Shown here piece after piece: positions 53,330-62,322 of a DNA stretch of 64,000 bases. The first letter of the stretch is position 1, and each line of letters begins with the position of its first letter. The stretch is from Bacteroidetes bacterium HGW-Bacteroidetes-6 (GTDB taxonomy: Bacteria > Bacteroidota > Bacteroidia > Bacteroidales > DTU049). The stretch is taken from positions 62,001 to 126,000 of the forward strand of contig PHDB01000004.1 in NCBI GenBank assembly GCA_002842495.1. The letters run 5' to 3'. The notes beneath the pieces are model-generated. The model saw nothing but the letters and a program-made list of their open reading frames with translations, had not been told where the DNA came from and ran no database searches. The position numbers and the translations under genes are program-made.

Positions 53330-54051
53330 ACAATTTTTCTTTCCTCTTTGATTTGATTCCATGCGCGGTTAACAGCCTGGAATTTCTCGTTGGCCGATTT
53401 CATAACATCATCGCCTAAGTGAGCCACCTTGTCGGGATGATATTTCATGGCCATCCGGCGATATGCTTTACGGATTTCATCGTTGGTGGCTGTAGGTTCA
53501 ACTTCAAGTACTTTGTATGCCCAACCTGTATCGGGCACATGCATAGACCGAATCGATTGAAAATCTTTTTCAGAAATTCCCAAATCGGCAGCCATCCTAC
53601 GAAGCAAATTTTCTTCGGAAAGATGCAGTTCTTTATCGGCATACGCCAACGCAAACAGAATATTAAGCAATTCGAGACGTGCCGGATGCTCCATATGGGT
53701 TCGAATCTGCAAACAAATATCCCGAACCGGAATATCTTTTTCCAGCAGTTCTTTGAGAACAGGTAGAATTTCGCGCGTGTACGATTCGCCAAACGAATTG
53801 CGGAAAATATTTTTAATAAAATCGAGTTCAACTTTTAAGTTTTTGCGGTCGGCTTTCATGACAGCAGCAAGCAATGCCAACATCGAAAGACGAAAATCAG
53901 CGCTGGTAGTAGGGCCGGCAACACCTTTCCCAAACGAAAATCCGGAACCAGCATCGAAAACCGATCCGAGAAAAAACCCAAACAAAGCTCCAAGCGGGCC
54001 ACCAAAAGCCCATCCGAGAGCACCCCCAACCCATTTTCCTAATTTTGCCAT
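53326..54051 (-). CDS. TerB-DnaJ (DjlA-like) co-chaperone
   Basis: The 241-residue protein starts with a glycine-rich hydrophobic segment (about 5-35, GGALGWAFGGPLGALFGFF) that may insert in or cross the membrane. A TerB-like helical domain (about 50-165) and a C-terminal J domain (about 175-240) with the HPD motif in MKYHPDKV follow. This is the DjlA layout; such proteins stimulate DnaK at the inner membrane. It starts the operon of four genes. Confidence 0.85.
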   Translation of the reverse strand: MAKLGKWVGGALGWAFGGPLGALFGFFLGSVFDAGSGFSFGKGVAGPTTSADFRLSMLALLAAVMKADRKNLKVELDFIKNIFRNSFGESYTREILPVLKELLEKDIPVRDICLQIRTHMEHPARLELLNILFALAYADKELHLSEENLLRRMAADLGISEKDFQSIRSMHVPDTGWAYKVLEVEPTATNDEIRKAYRRMAMKYHPDKVAHLGDDVMKSANEKFQAVNRAWNQIKEERKIV

Positions 54052-54117
54052 AGTGTTGTACTATATATCTGTCAAAAATAGTTCAAATTTCCAAAAGAGA
54101 ATTGAATGCGTTAAATT

Positions 54118-54573
54118 TTGAATCAAACTTACTTTTCTTTTGATGGAGTTACAGTTGAGGATTTGTATGCAACGGGCTTTGAAATATTGATAATTATGGA
54201 ATGGGCACGTATATTAAATATGGCCCCTTGCTTTCTATTTCCGACTCCTATTCTGTATCTGGGAAAGTCCGCTACTACAGCAACACACTGCAAATTGACA
54301 AAGAAAAATTCACTGTCGTGCAGGTTCCAACCCTGAATGATTCTATCTGGACCATGCAGATTGAAGACATTGTGTACACAAAAAGAAATTAATTTACTTG
54401 GCATTGTAGAAAAAACAATCAATGTAGAGCAACTAGCCGGATTTTGGATTTATGATTTATCTTTCAATATCAAAACGAAGCCGATTAAAAGAATCAGATA
54501 CATAAAAGTCAACAATAATGTAAAATATTTGGATTTAATCCCTTGCAAAATCATTATTAACAATGCGTATTGA
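54118..54573 (+). pseudogene. Possible remnant of a small gene
   Basis: Three short plus-strand frames overlap here. The middle one (54201-54392) gives 63 residues with a credible beta-strand pattern (SVSGKVRYYSNTLQI, TVVQVPTLNDSIWTMQI), and stops lie close on each side. This could be a decayed gene with frameshifts or a real small protein; no family is recognised. Confidence 0.25.
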
Positions 54574-54615
54574 ATATTTCGTTGACAAATATTCATTTCG
54601 TGTGGTTTTTTTTTA

Positions 54616-54623
54616 TAGTTTTG
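54616..54623 (+). promoter_or_regulatory. -7 box of the actin-like gene
   Basis: TAGTTTTG matches TAnnTTTG exactly and ends 16 bases before the ATG at 54640. Confidence 0.45.
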
Positions 54624-54639
54624 GACAAATTTTACCGCT

Positions 54640-55677
54640 ATGTTGAAAACATACACCATTCCAAGTGTAATTGAAGCCAACAGCTTTGAGCTGAATAAAG
54701 TTGCCCCCGATTTGCTTCACGGCTTACGAATTTTCGACGATAGAAGCCAGACTTTTCTGGTTGGAGACCTTTCGTTGTCCGAAGGCTCTGCTCCTCACAA
54801 AACTCTCAACAGCTCACCCGACGAAAACGACTATCGTTTGCTTTCCCGTGCCGGAATGCTCATAGCTTCGAAAGAAAACGACGGAGCCATGTATCTCACT
54901 ACCGGATTTCCGTCGTTATCGTATCAGGTGTATCGCGACAAAGCAGTGAACTGGCTACAGAACAATCATGTTATTCGCTACGATTCATCCACTTTTGCCG
55001 ATACCGGAGTAAGCGAACAGCATGTAAGTGTGGTAAAAACATTTGTCATTCCAGAACTCGCAGGATGCAATATTACCATCCGCGACAGTGAACCCAACGA
55101 TAATAGCTCATTTTTCATTGTCAGCATGGGTTATGGCACATTCGAGGCGGCTTTGAGTACCGAAAGCGGGCTCATTCAACGCACCATGGTATCGGGTCCC
55201 GGACTCCGCTATGCAATTACTGGTGCAGCTAAAGAGCTCATGCGGACTCATTTTATTGGACTCAAAACCGAAAATCAATTCGATTACGGATTCCGCGAAG
55301 GCAAAATAGTTCTCAACCGTCAACTTATTTCGTTGCTCGAATTGCGCAAAAAAGCGCTTCATCAATATTATGCTCAGGTGATTTCTCCTTTATTGGCCAA
55401 ATCGTTTACCGATGCCGATTTCTCGAAAGCCTCATCAATAGTACTGCTTGGTGGTGGTGCTTTGTATGATGAAATTATTGAAGACTTCTCCAGCGAATTT
55501 TCGCAAATTCTGCCGGTGAAAGTATTCCCCGAGCCAACACTTGCTGCTGCAAAAGGGTATGCCATTCACAGTCGCAGAAATGCCGAAGGAGCCAACGTTA
55601 ATGCTGTTGGTCTCGATATTGGAAATGCCAACACGGTTGTTTCTATACACAAAGAAGCTTCATATGGCGGATTCTGA
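54640..55677 (+). CDS. Actin-like ATPase with apparently permuted phosphate-1 motif
   Basis: A 345-residue cytosolic protein of the ParM/Alp actin-like type. A phosphate-2-like VSMGYGTFEA (about 161-170) and an adenosine motif LLGGGALYDEI (269-279) come in the normal order, but the phosphate-1 strand, normally the first in the protein, lies near the C-terminus: AVGLDIGNANTVVSI (322-336). The N-terminus begins directly with the strand that usually follows phosphate-1 (TYTIPSVIEANS). An in-frame TAG 24 bases upstream of the ATG excludes a missing N-terminal part. In phosphate-2, Asp is replaced by Ser162. It may form filaments or act as a ParM-like scaffold. No ParR-like partner is adjacent. 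Confidence 0.8.
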   Translation: MLKTYTIPSVIEANSFELNKVAPDLLHGLRIFDDRSQTFLVGDLSLSEGSAPHKTLNSSPDENDYRLLSRAGMLIASKENDGAMYLTTGFPSLSYQVYRDKAVNWLQNNHVIRYDSSTFADTGVSEQHVSVVKTFVIPELAGCNITIRDSEPNDNSSFFIVSMGYGTFEAALSTESGLIQRTMVSGPGLRYAITGAAKELMRTHFIGLKTENQFDYGFREGKIVLNRQLISLLELRKKALHQYYAQVISPLLAKSFTDADFSKASSIVLLGGGALYDEIIEDFSSEFSQILPVKVFPEPTLAAAKGYAIHSRRNAEGANVNAVGLDIGNANTVVSIHKEASYGGF

Positions 55678-55698
55678 TTGTCATTCTGAATTTTATTT

Positions 55699-55729
55699 AA
55701 AAGCACTTGGAATCCAAGTGCTTTTTTTT
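55699..55729 (+). terminator. Terminator of the actin-like gene
   Basis: AAAAGCACTTGG (55699-55710) and CCAAGTGCTTTT (55714-55725) form a perfect 12-bp stem around AAT, followed by a T-run. Confidence 0.92.
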
Positions 55730-55863
55730 GACAATTAAGGCTGTTTAGGAAATCCAAAAGGGAATTTGCAGCCATTTCAGAGCGATTTTCTTCTCCATCA
55801 AAACGGCCGCTGAAGCAAGCAATTGTAACATCGGAATTTGCAGGTTTGTGTTCTGAATTTTAC

Positions 55864-55871
55864 TACTTTTG
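55864..55871 (+). promoter_or_regulatory. -7 box of ddl
   Basis: TACTTTTG, an exact TAnnTTTG match, ends 19 bases before the ATG at 55891. TTTG candidates for the -33 element lie upstream but not at ideal spacing. Confidence 0.5.
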
Positions 55872-55890
55872 ATACGTCAAATTCAAACAC

Positions 55891-56868
55891 ATGAAACTCA
55901 ACATAGCTCTTCTCGCAGGTGGTTTTTCGGGCGAATCAGTCATATCGGTTCAAAGTGCAGCCGTTATTGCAAAAAATATTAACCGAGACAAATACAATGT
56001 CTTTCTTATTGAGGTGAACGAGCATAAATGGTTTTGGAAAGACGGAAACAACGAAGTTGAAATCAATCGTCATCAATTCTCACTTCCTACTGAATCGGGC
56101 TCTGTTCGTTTCGATGCAGCTTTCATTATGATTCATGGTACACCAGGCGAGAATGGTTTACTGCAGAGCTATTTTGAACTACTCGGCATTCCTCATACCA
56201 CTTGCAGTGCTATGGTTTCGAATGTAACTTTCAACAAATACTACACACTTCAGTTGGTAAAATCATTTGGAATTGAAACAAGCCGTAGTGTTTACTTCAA
56301 CCGTAAAGAAACCGCCAATCCTTTCGAAGTAAGCAAAAATCTCAGTTTCCCAGTGTTTGTAAAACCCAACAGTGGCGGTTCCAGTATAGGCATGAGTAAA
56401 GTGAAAAATGCCAACGAACTTGAAGCTGCCATCGAAAAAGCGTTTCACGAAGACAATGAAGTACTTGTTGAAGAATTTACTTCGGGCGATGAACTTACGT
56501 GTGGTGTTATCCGTCACAGAGGAGAATTACAAGCTTTTCCGGTTACCTTGGTGCGCAGCAAAAAAGACTTTTTCGATTTCGAAGCCAAATACACACAAGG
56601 TATGGCCGATGAAATCACTCCAGCTCCGGTTGACAAACAACTCACCGACGAAATAACTGCGGCATCGAAAATGCTTTACGAAAAACTTAATTGTAGTGGT
56701 GTTGTACGCTTCGACTTTATTCATAATGGCAAAAGACCCGTGTTTCTCGAAGTCAATACTGTTCCAGGCATGTCATCGGCCAGCATTGTACCACAACAAG
56801 CCCGGGCAGCAGGAATTTCGGAATCTGAATTGTACGACATGATTATCGAAAATGCAATTAATCGTTGA
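55891..56868 (+). CDS. ddl: D-alanine--D-alanine ligase
   Basis: The 325-residue ATP-grasp enzyme joins two D-alanines for peptidoglycan synthesis in the cytosol. It has the N-terminal LLAGGFSGESVISVQSA segment, HGTPGENGLLQ, the ATP-binding FPVFVKPNSGGSSIGMSKV loop, EEFTSGDELTCGV, and the C-terminal metal-site EVNTVPGMS. Length is normal. A stand-alone promoter precedes it; no mur or fts genes are nearby. Confidence 0.95.
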   Translation: MKLNIALLAGGFSGESVISVQSAAVIAKNINRDKYNVFLIEVNEHKWFWKDGNNEVEINRHQFSLPTESGSVRFDAAFIMIHGTPGENGLLQSYFELLGIPHTTCSAMVSNVTFNKYYTLQLVKSFGIETSRSVYFNRKETANPFEVSKNLSFPVFVKPNSGGSSIGMSKVKNANELEAAIEKAFHEDNEVLVEEFTSGDELTCGVIRHRGELQAFPVTLVRSKKDFFDFEAKYTQGMADEITPAPVDKQLTDEITAASKMLYEKLNCSGVVRFDFIHNGKRPVFLEVNTVPGMSSASIVPQQARAAGISESELYDMIIENAINR

Positions 56869-56945
56869 ACTCTTTCGGACCGAGTCAGCTTGTTTTCTTA
56901 ATGTGATTTTTGGCAGTTTGAACAGAAATACAGAATAAAAAAGCC

Positions 56946-58346
56946 TTATCTCATCAGCGTGATATTACCTGCTAATTCATACTTTTTACCATCACTGCCG
57001 GTGGCATTGATAACAAAATAATACACACCGTCGGCCGCAGGTTTGCCTGCCGAATTTCCATCCCATTGAACATCGGGTTTTTCTGTTTCAAACATCACAT
57101 TTCCCCAACGATTGTAAATTTTGGTATTCCACTTTACTATATTCTGACTACTGGTCGTGAAAACATCGTTTTTAAGGTCACCATTGGGAGTAAACACGTT
57201 TGGCACATTGATAAACGAAGTATCAAGTGGAAAAACATCGAGGGCAACAATATTCAAACATGCTGTATCTTTACACCCATTTGCATTTTGTGTGTATAGA
57301 CATGCCTGATAATTGCCAGAAGTAAGAAAGCTGTAATTAACAAGCGAAACACTATTGTATGGTATAGCATCAATTAGCCAGTTGCATTCAAGTGCCGGAG
57401 CAATGGTACTAAACTGCACAAGTAACGGAACAGGTCCCTGAGTTGGATTTGCTGTAATGGCTGCTGGGGTAACAGAATTCACCTGAATACTGAGCGAATC
57501 GACAGAAGTTGCATTACTCTGGTCGGTTACTGTTAAATATGCTTTATAGTTGCCTGCAACATGATAGCAAATATTACCCGGATATTGACTTCCCGACGAA
57601 GAAGGTGTTGCTCCGGGAAAATTCCATAGCCAAGAGGCAATGTTGCCAGACGATTGATCGGAAAAAGCGATACAATCTCCCGCACAGATATTTGTTGAAG
57701 ATGCTGTAAACGCAGCATCGGGACCTGTAACGGTCGGTATTGTAATCTGAATATCGTCTACACAAAACGGAGGGTCGTTACCTATTGCATCGTTGTTGTT
57801 TTGCCACGAAAATCCAATACGGAGATTGCTTATATTTTCGCAGCTAACCGGCAATGCAATCGAATATTCGGACCACGACGACTGGGTGGCAAATTGCGTC
57901 GAAAACGACGTCCAGTTCGACCCTCCATCGGTACTATAGCGAACTGTTCCATAGTCAACGCCAATTTGACCGCGGCTCTGATACCAGAATTTCAGTGTCA
58001 TATTGCTCCATCCGGTTGTATTGATATTGGGCGAATACGAAACGACATGAGTTGTAATTGCTGTAATTCCACCCGCATTGTACACGCTACCCGGACCTCC
58101 CATCACAGAACAGAAGCCATCGGAAGAGTTACAGGTAACATGAAGTAAATTCCCTCCCGAAGGCGAGGAACCCGTTGGTCCCAGTGTGTTTACAATCCAA
58201 ATATTATGAGCTGCATCGTTACTGCCTTCGGTACTACTGATGGTCCAACCAGTGCCGCCCGTCGAAAAGTCTTCGGACCAAACAACCGTTTGCGAATAAG
58301 AAACAGAGAAGATTAGTAGTGCTGCGACAAATAAAATCGACCTCAT
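56946..58346 (-). CDS. T9SS type B protein (gliding motility-associated C-terminal domain)
   Basis: The start is placed at 58346 (MRSILFVAALLIFSVS, a signal peptide ending SYSQ). The product of about 466 residues has a choice-of-anchor J domain (about 20-205, with PPFCVDDIQI), a PKD domain (about 212-300, with WLWNFPGATPSSS and YHVAGNYKAYLTV), a second PKD-like domain (about 300-370) and a CHU_C/type B T9SS domain (about 380-466, with VPNVFTPNGDLKNDVF and YNRWGNVMFE). It is exported by T9SS and stays on the surface or is released. No partner PorP/SprF-type gene is adjacent. Confidence 0.85.
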   Translation of the reverse strand: MRSILFVAALLIFSVSYSQTVVWSEDFSTGGTGWTISSTEGSNDAAHNIWIVNTLGPTGSSPSGGNLLHVTCNSSDGFCSVMGGPGSVYNAGGITAITTHVVSYSPNINTTGWSNMTLKFWYQSRGQIGVDYGTVRYSTDGGSNWTSFSTQFATQSSWSEYSIALPVSCENISNLRIGFSWQNNNDAIGNDPPFCVDDIQITIPTVTGPDAAFTASSTNICAGDCIAFSDQSSGNIASWLWNFPGATPSSSGSQYPGNICYHVAGNYKAYLTVTDQSNATSVDSLSIQVNSVTPAAITANPTQGPVPLLVQFSTIAPALECNWLIDAIPYNSVSLVNYSFLTSGNYQACLYTQNANGCKDTACLNIVALDVFPLDTSFINVPNVFTPNGDLKNDVFTTSSQNIVKWNTKIYNRWGNVMFETEKPDVQWDGNSAGKPAADGVYYFVINATGSDGKKYELAGNITLMR

Positions 58347-58535
58347 AAACAATTTGTTTGAGCAAATATGACTCATTTTTTATTGAAAAGTTGAATTGCA
58401 ATTGTACAAATTCATGAATCAGAACAATCGCACATTCAGCACAGCATGCTACATCCAGTCAAAATGTATCACAAACAAATCAAATTAAGAGACGAAAAGA
58501 ACCTGCTCTATGAAAATTGTTGCACAAGAAACAGG

Positions 58536-59603
58536 TCAGACACCCAGTTTTTTTCTGATTTTTTCAGGAATAGCATCTTTATGAATGAGAATAGCCACCG
58601 TTTTCATATACACAAAGCCACGGCTCATATTGAGATAGCCACCATTGCTATTCGATTCGGTTCCCCAGCTGTTTTTGATAATATAGTAACGGTTGCCGGT
58701 TGAATCTTCGGACAGACCAACCATATGCATCAAGTGATCGTCGGTGGTGACAAAATCGTCAAAATCCTTTTGTCTCAACGATTGAGTGAGCTTGACATCC
58801 TCATCATCGAGACGAGCATAATTGCTGCGATGTTTAAATTGCTTTTCGCTCACATCTCCGTCCCAACAAATTGTGTATCCATTATCCATGGCATAGTTGA
58901 TCACATCCATGAGTTCGTCGATGGGTAAATTGTAATACTGAGCACCCATCCAGTTATCGGGAATTTCGAGTCGGAATGGCTGATAATACGGATGATGTGA
59001 AAAGCTGGTCAATTCAACATAATCGGAGCTTTTCAGCGAAACCACAGCTTGACGAAATTCAATTGGAGTATAGGTTTTCTTTTTAAAAGTAATTTCGTTG
59101 GGCATTGTTCCCAAATATGTGTCGAGAATAGCTCTTGTTGCGCGCATCCAATATTTCCCGGGCTTACTTTGAGCAGCCCAGTATTTTCCCATGGCTTTCA
59201 GGATTCCTTCCATTTCGGTATGATCGAAAATGGAATCGCCAGGCGCCAGCCCATTAAAATCAGTTTCGGTCACAGCACCATACTTATCGAATACGGCAAA
59301 AACATCGTGAGCCTGTCCACCCTGACTAAAATTGGCCAGTCCTTTAAGACGAATAAAATTATCCATTTTCATCATATAGGCGTAATACACAAAAAACAAT
59401 TCCGACAAATCGAATTCGCCGGTTCCCTTACGCATTAATTCCGACTCGAGGTAAGATGTAGTTGCAAACGCCCAGCAAGTACCGGCCATTTGTTGGTTTT
59501 TCACCGATGTATGTGGAATATCTTTAACAACCTTGAAAGTTTCCTGCGCATGAGCTGCTACAAGAACAATTATTAAGGAAAAAACAAGTAAAATTCTTTT
59601 CAT
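58536..59603 (-). CDS. Secreted C1B (aminopeptidase C/bleomycin-hydrolase-like) cysteine peptidase
   Basis: The 355-residue product starts with a signal peptide (1-20, ending AAHAQ). The papain-like catalytic residues are Cys43 in QMAGTCWAFA, the histidine in DDHLMHMVGL and the asparagine in IIKNSWGTES; the glutamine of the oxyanion hole is in KNQQ just before. The C1B group is cytosolic in most species; periplasmic versions with a signal peptide are known in Bacteroidota. It probably trims peptides in the periplasm. It is the last gene of the six-gene cluster. Confidence 0.88.
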   Translation of the reverse strand: MKRILLVFSLIIVLVAAHAQETFKVVKDIPHTSVKNQQMAGTCWAFATTSYLESELMRKGTGEFDLSELFFVYYAYMMKMDNFIRLKGLANFSQGGQAHDVFAVFDKYGAVTETDFNGLAPGDSIFDHTEMEGILKAMGKYWAAQSKPGKYWMRATRAILDTYLGTMPNEITFKKKTYTPIEFRQAVVSLKSSDYVELTSFSHHPYYQPFRLEIPDNWMGAQYYNLPIDELMDVINYAMDNGYTICWDGDVSEKQFKHRSNYARLDDEDVKLTQSLRQKDFDDFVTTDDHLMHMVGLSEDSTGNRYYIIKNSWGTESNSNGGYLNMSRGFVYMKTVAILIHKDAIPEKIRKKLGV

Positions 59604-59618
59604 AACAAGAGTTATTAA

Positions 59619-60737
59619 TTAGGGTAAAATAACAACTTCGACCTTCCTGCAATATTTTCGCGACGGGTCGCCAGCTTTATAAAATTCGCAGCTGTTGCCC
59701 ACAGGCTTGAGTTCGATACGGTTTCGATCGATCTTATTCCCAGTGAGAAAAATATATACCGATTTGCCACGTTTTTCGGCCAGTTTCATTTCTTGTCCAT
59801 CAAGCTCACCCGGAGCTGCATATGCATCGATGCGAATTTTCACAGCCGGATTTTCGAACAGATACTCTGTAATGACACCTAACTTACGATACGATTGATC
59901 GTCGAGCTTGTATTCATTTTCAGTAAAAAACATAGTAGTAATTGAACTATCGAGAACGGCAAAAGCAGAGGCCAGATCGTTGTCAATATCGTCGGAGTCG
60001 TTGGCCAATGTATCGGGATAGGCATTCGAATAGGCAACTGAATCTTTAATAGGCATTCCGTTGGCATCGAGTTCGTAAACAGCAATATCGTCGACATAAT
60101 AATAAGCTTCGCGCTTATTGAACGCAAATTTTTTACGTTTAAATTTATCGTTAGGAGCCCAAGCAAAATTTCCAATAGTCATTAACTTTTCGCCGCCTTT
60201 GGCAACAAAAACACCATTGATTCGAATCCAATCAGCTGTGTCGCGAATACCAAAAGGCCTATATACTTCCACTTGCGGCGGAAAATCCTCCTTTCCCTCC
60301 CGTGTTGTATATGGTGGACGATAGGAATAGAAACTAGCTCCAATGGTTTTTAGATAGCAATTACTATAACGCGAAGGAGTAACATACATTTCGAAGCTAT
60401 AAACCTTACCCTCTTCGAGAGGCTTGCAAAGCTGAACCTGTAAATACTCGTTGTATTTCGGCCAAACCCTCAACCCAACATAGGCTTTACCTGTGCGTGG
60501 CTTCCTCAATATATAGTTTCTGTCGTTTTTAGCTGCATTCACCTCTTTGTAACGCCGTTCATCGGAATTGACAAAAAAATCGACCGTATTGATCTTCTTC
60601 CAAGGTTTCATGCTGGGCCGGCTACCACGAACATCGTCGAAACTTCCATTGGGAACAAGGTTCTGCGACTGCACTCTTTGCCATGAAAAAATCAGGCAAA
60701 GACAGAAAACAGTTAATATAGCAGTCGGAATTCTCAT
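59619..60737 (-). CDS. OmpA-like outer membrane protein with N-terminal jelly-roll domain and degenerate OmpA domain
   Basis: The 372-residue product has a signal peptide (1-24), an N-terminal jelly-roll (starts LVPNGSFDD, ends YYVDDIAVYEL, about 25-225) like carbohydrate-binding modules, and a C-terminal domain related to OmpA_C (about 265-372). In the latter the usual GHTD and NRR motifs are altered (IDAYAAPGELDG, KYCRKVEVVI), so peptidoglycan binding is uncertain. It probably sits in the outer membrane. The gene starts 3 bp after the preceding membrane-protein gene. Confidence 0.75.
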   Translation of the reverse strand: MRIPTAILTVFCLCLIFSWQRVQSQNLVPNGSFDDVRGSRPSMKPWKKINTVDFFVNSDERRYKEVNAAKNDRNYILRKPRTGKAYVGLRVWPKYNEYLQVQLCKPLEEGKVYSFEMYVTPSRYSNCYLKTIGASFYSYRPPYTTREGKEDFPPQVEVYRPFGIRDTADWIRINGVFVAKGGEKLMTIGNFAWAPNDKFKRKKFAFNKREAYYYVDDIAVYELDANGMPIKDSVAYSNAYPDTLANDSDDIDNDLASAFAVLDSSITTMFFTENEYKLDDQSYRKLGVITEYLFENPAVKIRIDAYAAPGELDGQEMKLAEKRGKSVYIFLTGNKIDRNRIELKPVGNSCEFYKAGDPSRKYCRKVEVVILP

Positions 60738-60740
60738 TAA

Positions 60741-61445
60741 TTAATTAATACAATCGTGTTTCGATTTCGAAGTAAACAGGTTTCTAAAATACTTCCAATG
60801 CCACAAAATGTGAATTATTGTAATGACAGCCATGGCAATTCCGAATTGCACATGCCAGTAAAGGTACGACAAAATCAATTCCGTTCCTAAATTGTAATTG
60901 ATTTGAACAACAAGAATAAGTCCCAGCATAGCAGTAGTAAGAAATGTAAGGAGCAACAAAATATTCCAAATACGTCGATGAACAAATTTCCGAATCACTT
61001 CAAAATGGTGCAAAATACTTGTAATCAAATACAGCAATAAAACCCCCAGCGTTATCCAGATCAGATTGTAGTTTCTTTGGGTATGAGGTTTGCTTGTGCC
61101 GGGGTTGCTGGGTTTAACATCGGTTTGAGCCGTATCGACAACAGCAGCAGAATCAACCTTTGATATGGTATCGCTTGACTGAACAACATGATTCACATTT
61201 GCAGACTCAACCTTATGAACAACCTGTGTATCAGGTTTGATTATTTTCTGTGTATCGGGTTTAACAACCGCAGTTAGTCGACCATAATCGCAAAAACCAT
61301 CTGCATTGGCATCGTAAAAACGACCACATTTCCCCGGACAATCAACTTCGTCCCAAGGACATTTATAGCCTTCGATCTGAGCAAACAACACCGTGGCCGA
61401 AACCAGCAGCAAAAAAGCAAAAGTCAGTAGTTGTATTAGTTTCAT
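60741..61445 (-). CDS. Membrane protein with Cys-flanked Ca-loop-like segment and a DUF4405-like bundle
   Basis: The 234-residue product has a signal peptide, then a short motif CPWDEVDCPGKCGRF followed by YDANADGFCDYG, whose DxNxDGxxD pattern looks like an EF-hand-type or dockerin-type calcium loop with cysteines. A low-complexity linker leads to four membrane helices (about 128-225) with histidines (HHFE, HVQFG, HILWHWKYF) like heme-binding DUF4405/cytochrome b proteins. A role in electron transfer is inferred. It overlaps the next gene upstream by four bases (ATGA). Confidence 0.6.
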   Translation of the reverse strand: MKLIQLLTFAFLLLVSATVLFAQIEGYKCPWDEVDCPGKCGRFYDANADGFCDYGRLTAVVKPDTQKIIKPDTQVVHKVESANVNHVVQSSDTISKVDSAAVVDTAQTDVKPSNPGTSKPHTQRNYNLIWITLGVLLLYLITSILHHFEVIRKFVHRRIWNILLLLTFLTTAMLGLILVVQINYNLGTELILSYLYWHVQFGIAMAVITIIHILWHWKYFRNLFTSKSKHDCIN

Positions 61446-61738
61446 GAGATTCGGAGTCCAGAGAGTTCTATATCATTACAGAGTACCTTCAAACGACGTT
61501 TTAACATAAAACGTCGCAATCGCAAATATATTTTTCCATTATCGGGCAACTCTATCTCAAGGCCCGATGCCGATTTCAATTTTCGGAAAACATTTTCGCT
61601 GTTGTCAGCTTCGAAAAGCAACAAGGGTAATGGATTATCATCAACACGAGCACTCACATTAAGCGCTGCATAACCAGCCTTGTAGTCGAGCACAATATCG
61701 GGATTGGGAGGAATATTGAAAAAAATCCAGGATGGCAT
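61442..61738 (-). CDS. Small protein of unknown function
   Basis: A 98-residue product without signal peptide. It has a PPNPDIVLDYKAGYA segment and a basic C-terminal half (RLRRFMLKRRLKVL). No family is recognised. It is coupled by overlap to the membrane protein and starts one base after the end of the TPM gene. Confidence 0.55.
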   Translation of the reverse strand: MPSWIFFNIPPNPDIVLDYKAGYAALNVSARVDDNPLPLLLFEADNSENVFRKLKSASGLEIELPDNGKIYLRLRRFMLKRRLKVLCNDIELSGLRIS

Positions 61739-61739
61739 A

Positions 61740-62276
61740 TCAGCGTTTTATTTTTTTGTCGAGATAATCTATTGCATTCATAATACCTTCTGCAAATCTG
61801 CTTTGTCGAAACGCATCGTAAACCACACTATTAATTACATAATCAAAATCCTCATCGCTAATACGTGATTCGGTTTTCGGACACGAAATCATACGTATTT
61901 CGCCCAGATTATTTGAAATAACAAATAAAATTCCTTCATCGTTGTTGCAAATCTGCCATTTGCTACTGACTGCGTCGGCAAACTCGGTAAACGACTTATA
62001 ATCGCCAAAGCCAGGATTGGTCATTACTGCAACCGGAATAGCATTTTTCCCGAAAAACGAATTACATTTTTGAGCAAGTATTTCAGTTTCGGATTCACTA
62101 AAGAGTTTTTCATAGTCGGTTACAACTCCTTTTTGTTCAGGCGTGTTGTGAATTTCCACTTCTTCGCCAGTAACCTCGAAACCCGTCTCATCGTTTTTTT
62201 GTTTCTTGTTTCCGCAAGCCGATATTGAAAACGATAAAACCAATAAAACTACCGAATAAAAAACAAATTTTTGCAT
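61740..62276 (-). CDS. TPM-domain lipoprotein
   Basis: The start at 62276 gives a lipoprotein signal (LVLSFSISAC), and avoids overlap with the acyl-CoA synthetase gene. The 178-residue product has a TPM domain (about 45-175): VVTDYEKLFSESETEIL, IPVAVMTNPG, WQICNNDEGILFVISNN and SRISDEDFDYVI, as in the TPM (TLP18.3/Psb32/MOLO-1) phosphatase-like fold. Function in Bacteroidota is unclear. Confidence 0.8.
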   Translation of the reverse strand: MQKFVFYSVVLLVLSFSISACGNKKQKNDETGFEVTGEEVEIHNTPEQKGVVTDYEKLFSESETEILAQKCNSFFGKNAIPVAVMTNPGFGDYKSFTEFADAVSSKWQICNNDEGILFVISNNLGEIRMISCPKTESRISDEDFDYVINSVVYDAFRQSRFAEGIMNAIDYLDKKIKR

Positions 62277-62322
62277 ACGCACATTTGTTGTCAAAAATAA
62301 TAAAATGCGGCGACATACATTT

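Larger units (their letters stand above)
54052..54639. other. Intergenic region with possible gene remnants
   Basis: A 588-bp stretch between divergent genes. Several short overlapping frames (within 54118-54573) look partly coding but are broken; the right end holds a -7 box for the actin-like gene. Confidence 0.45.
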
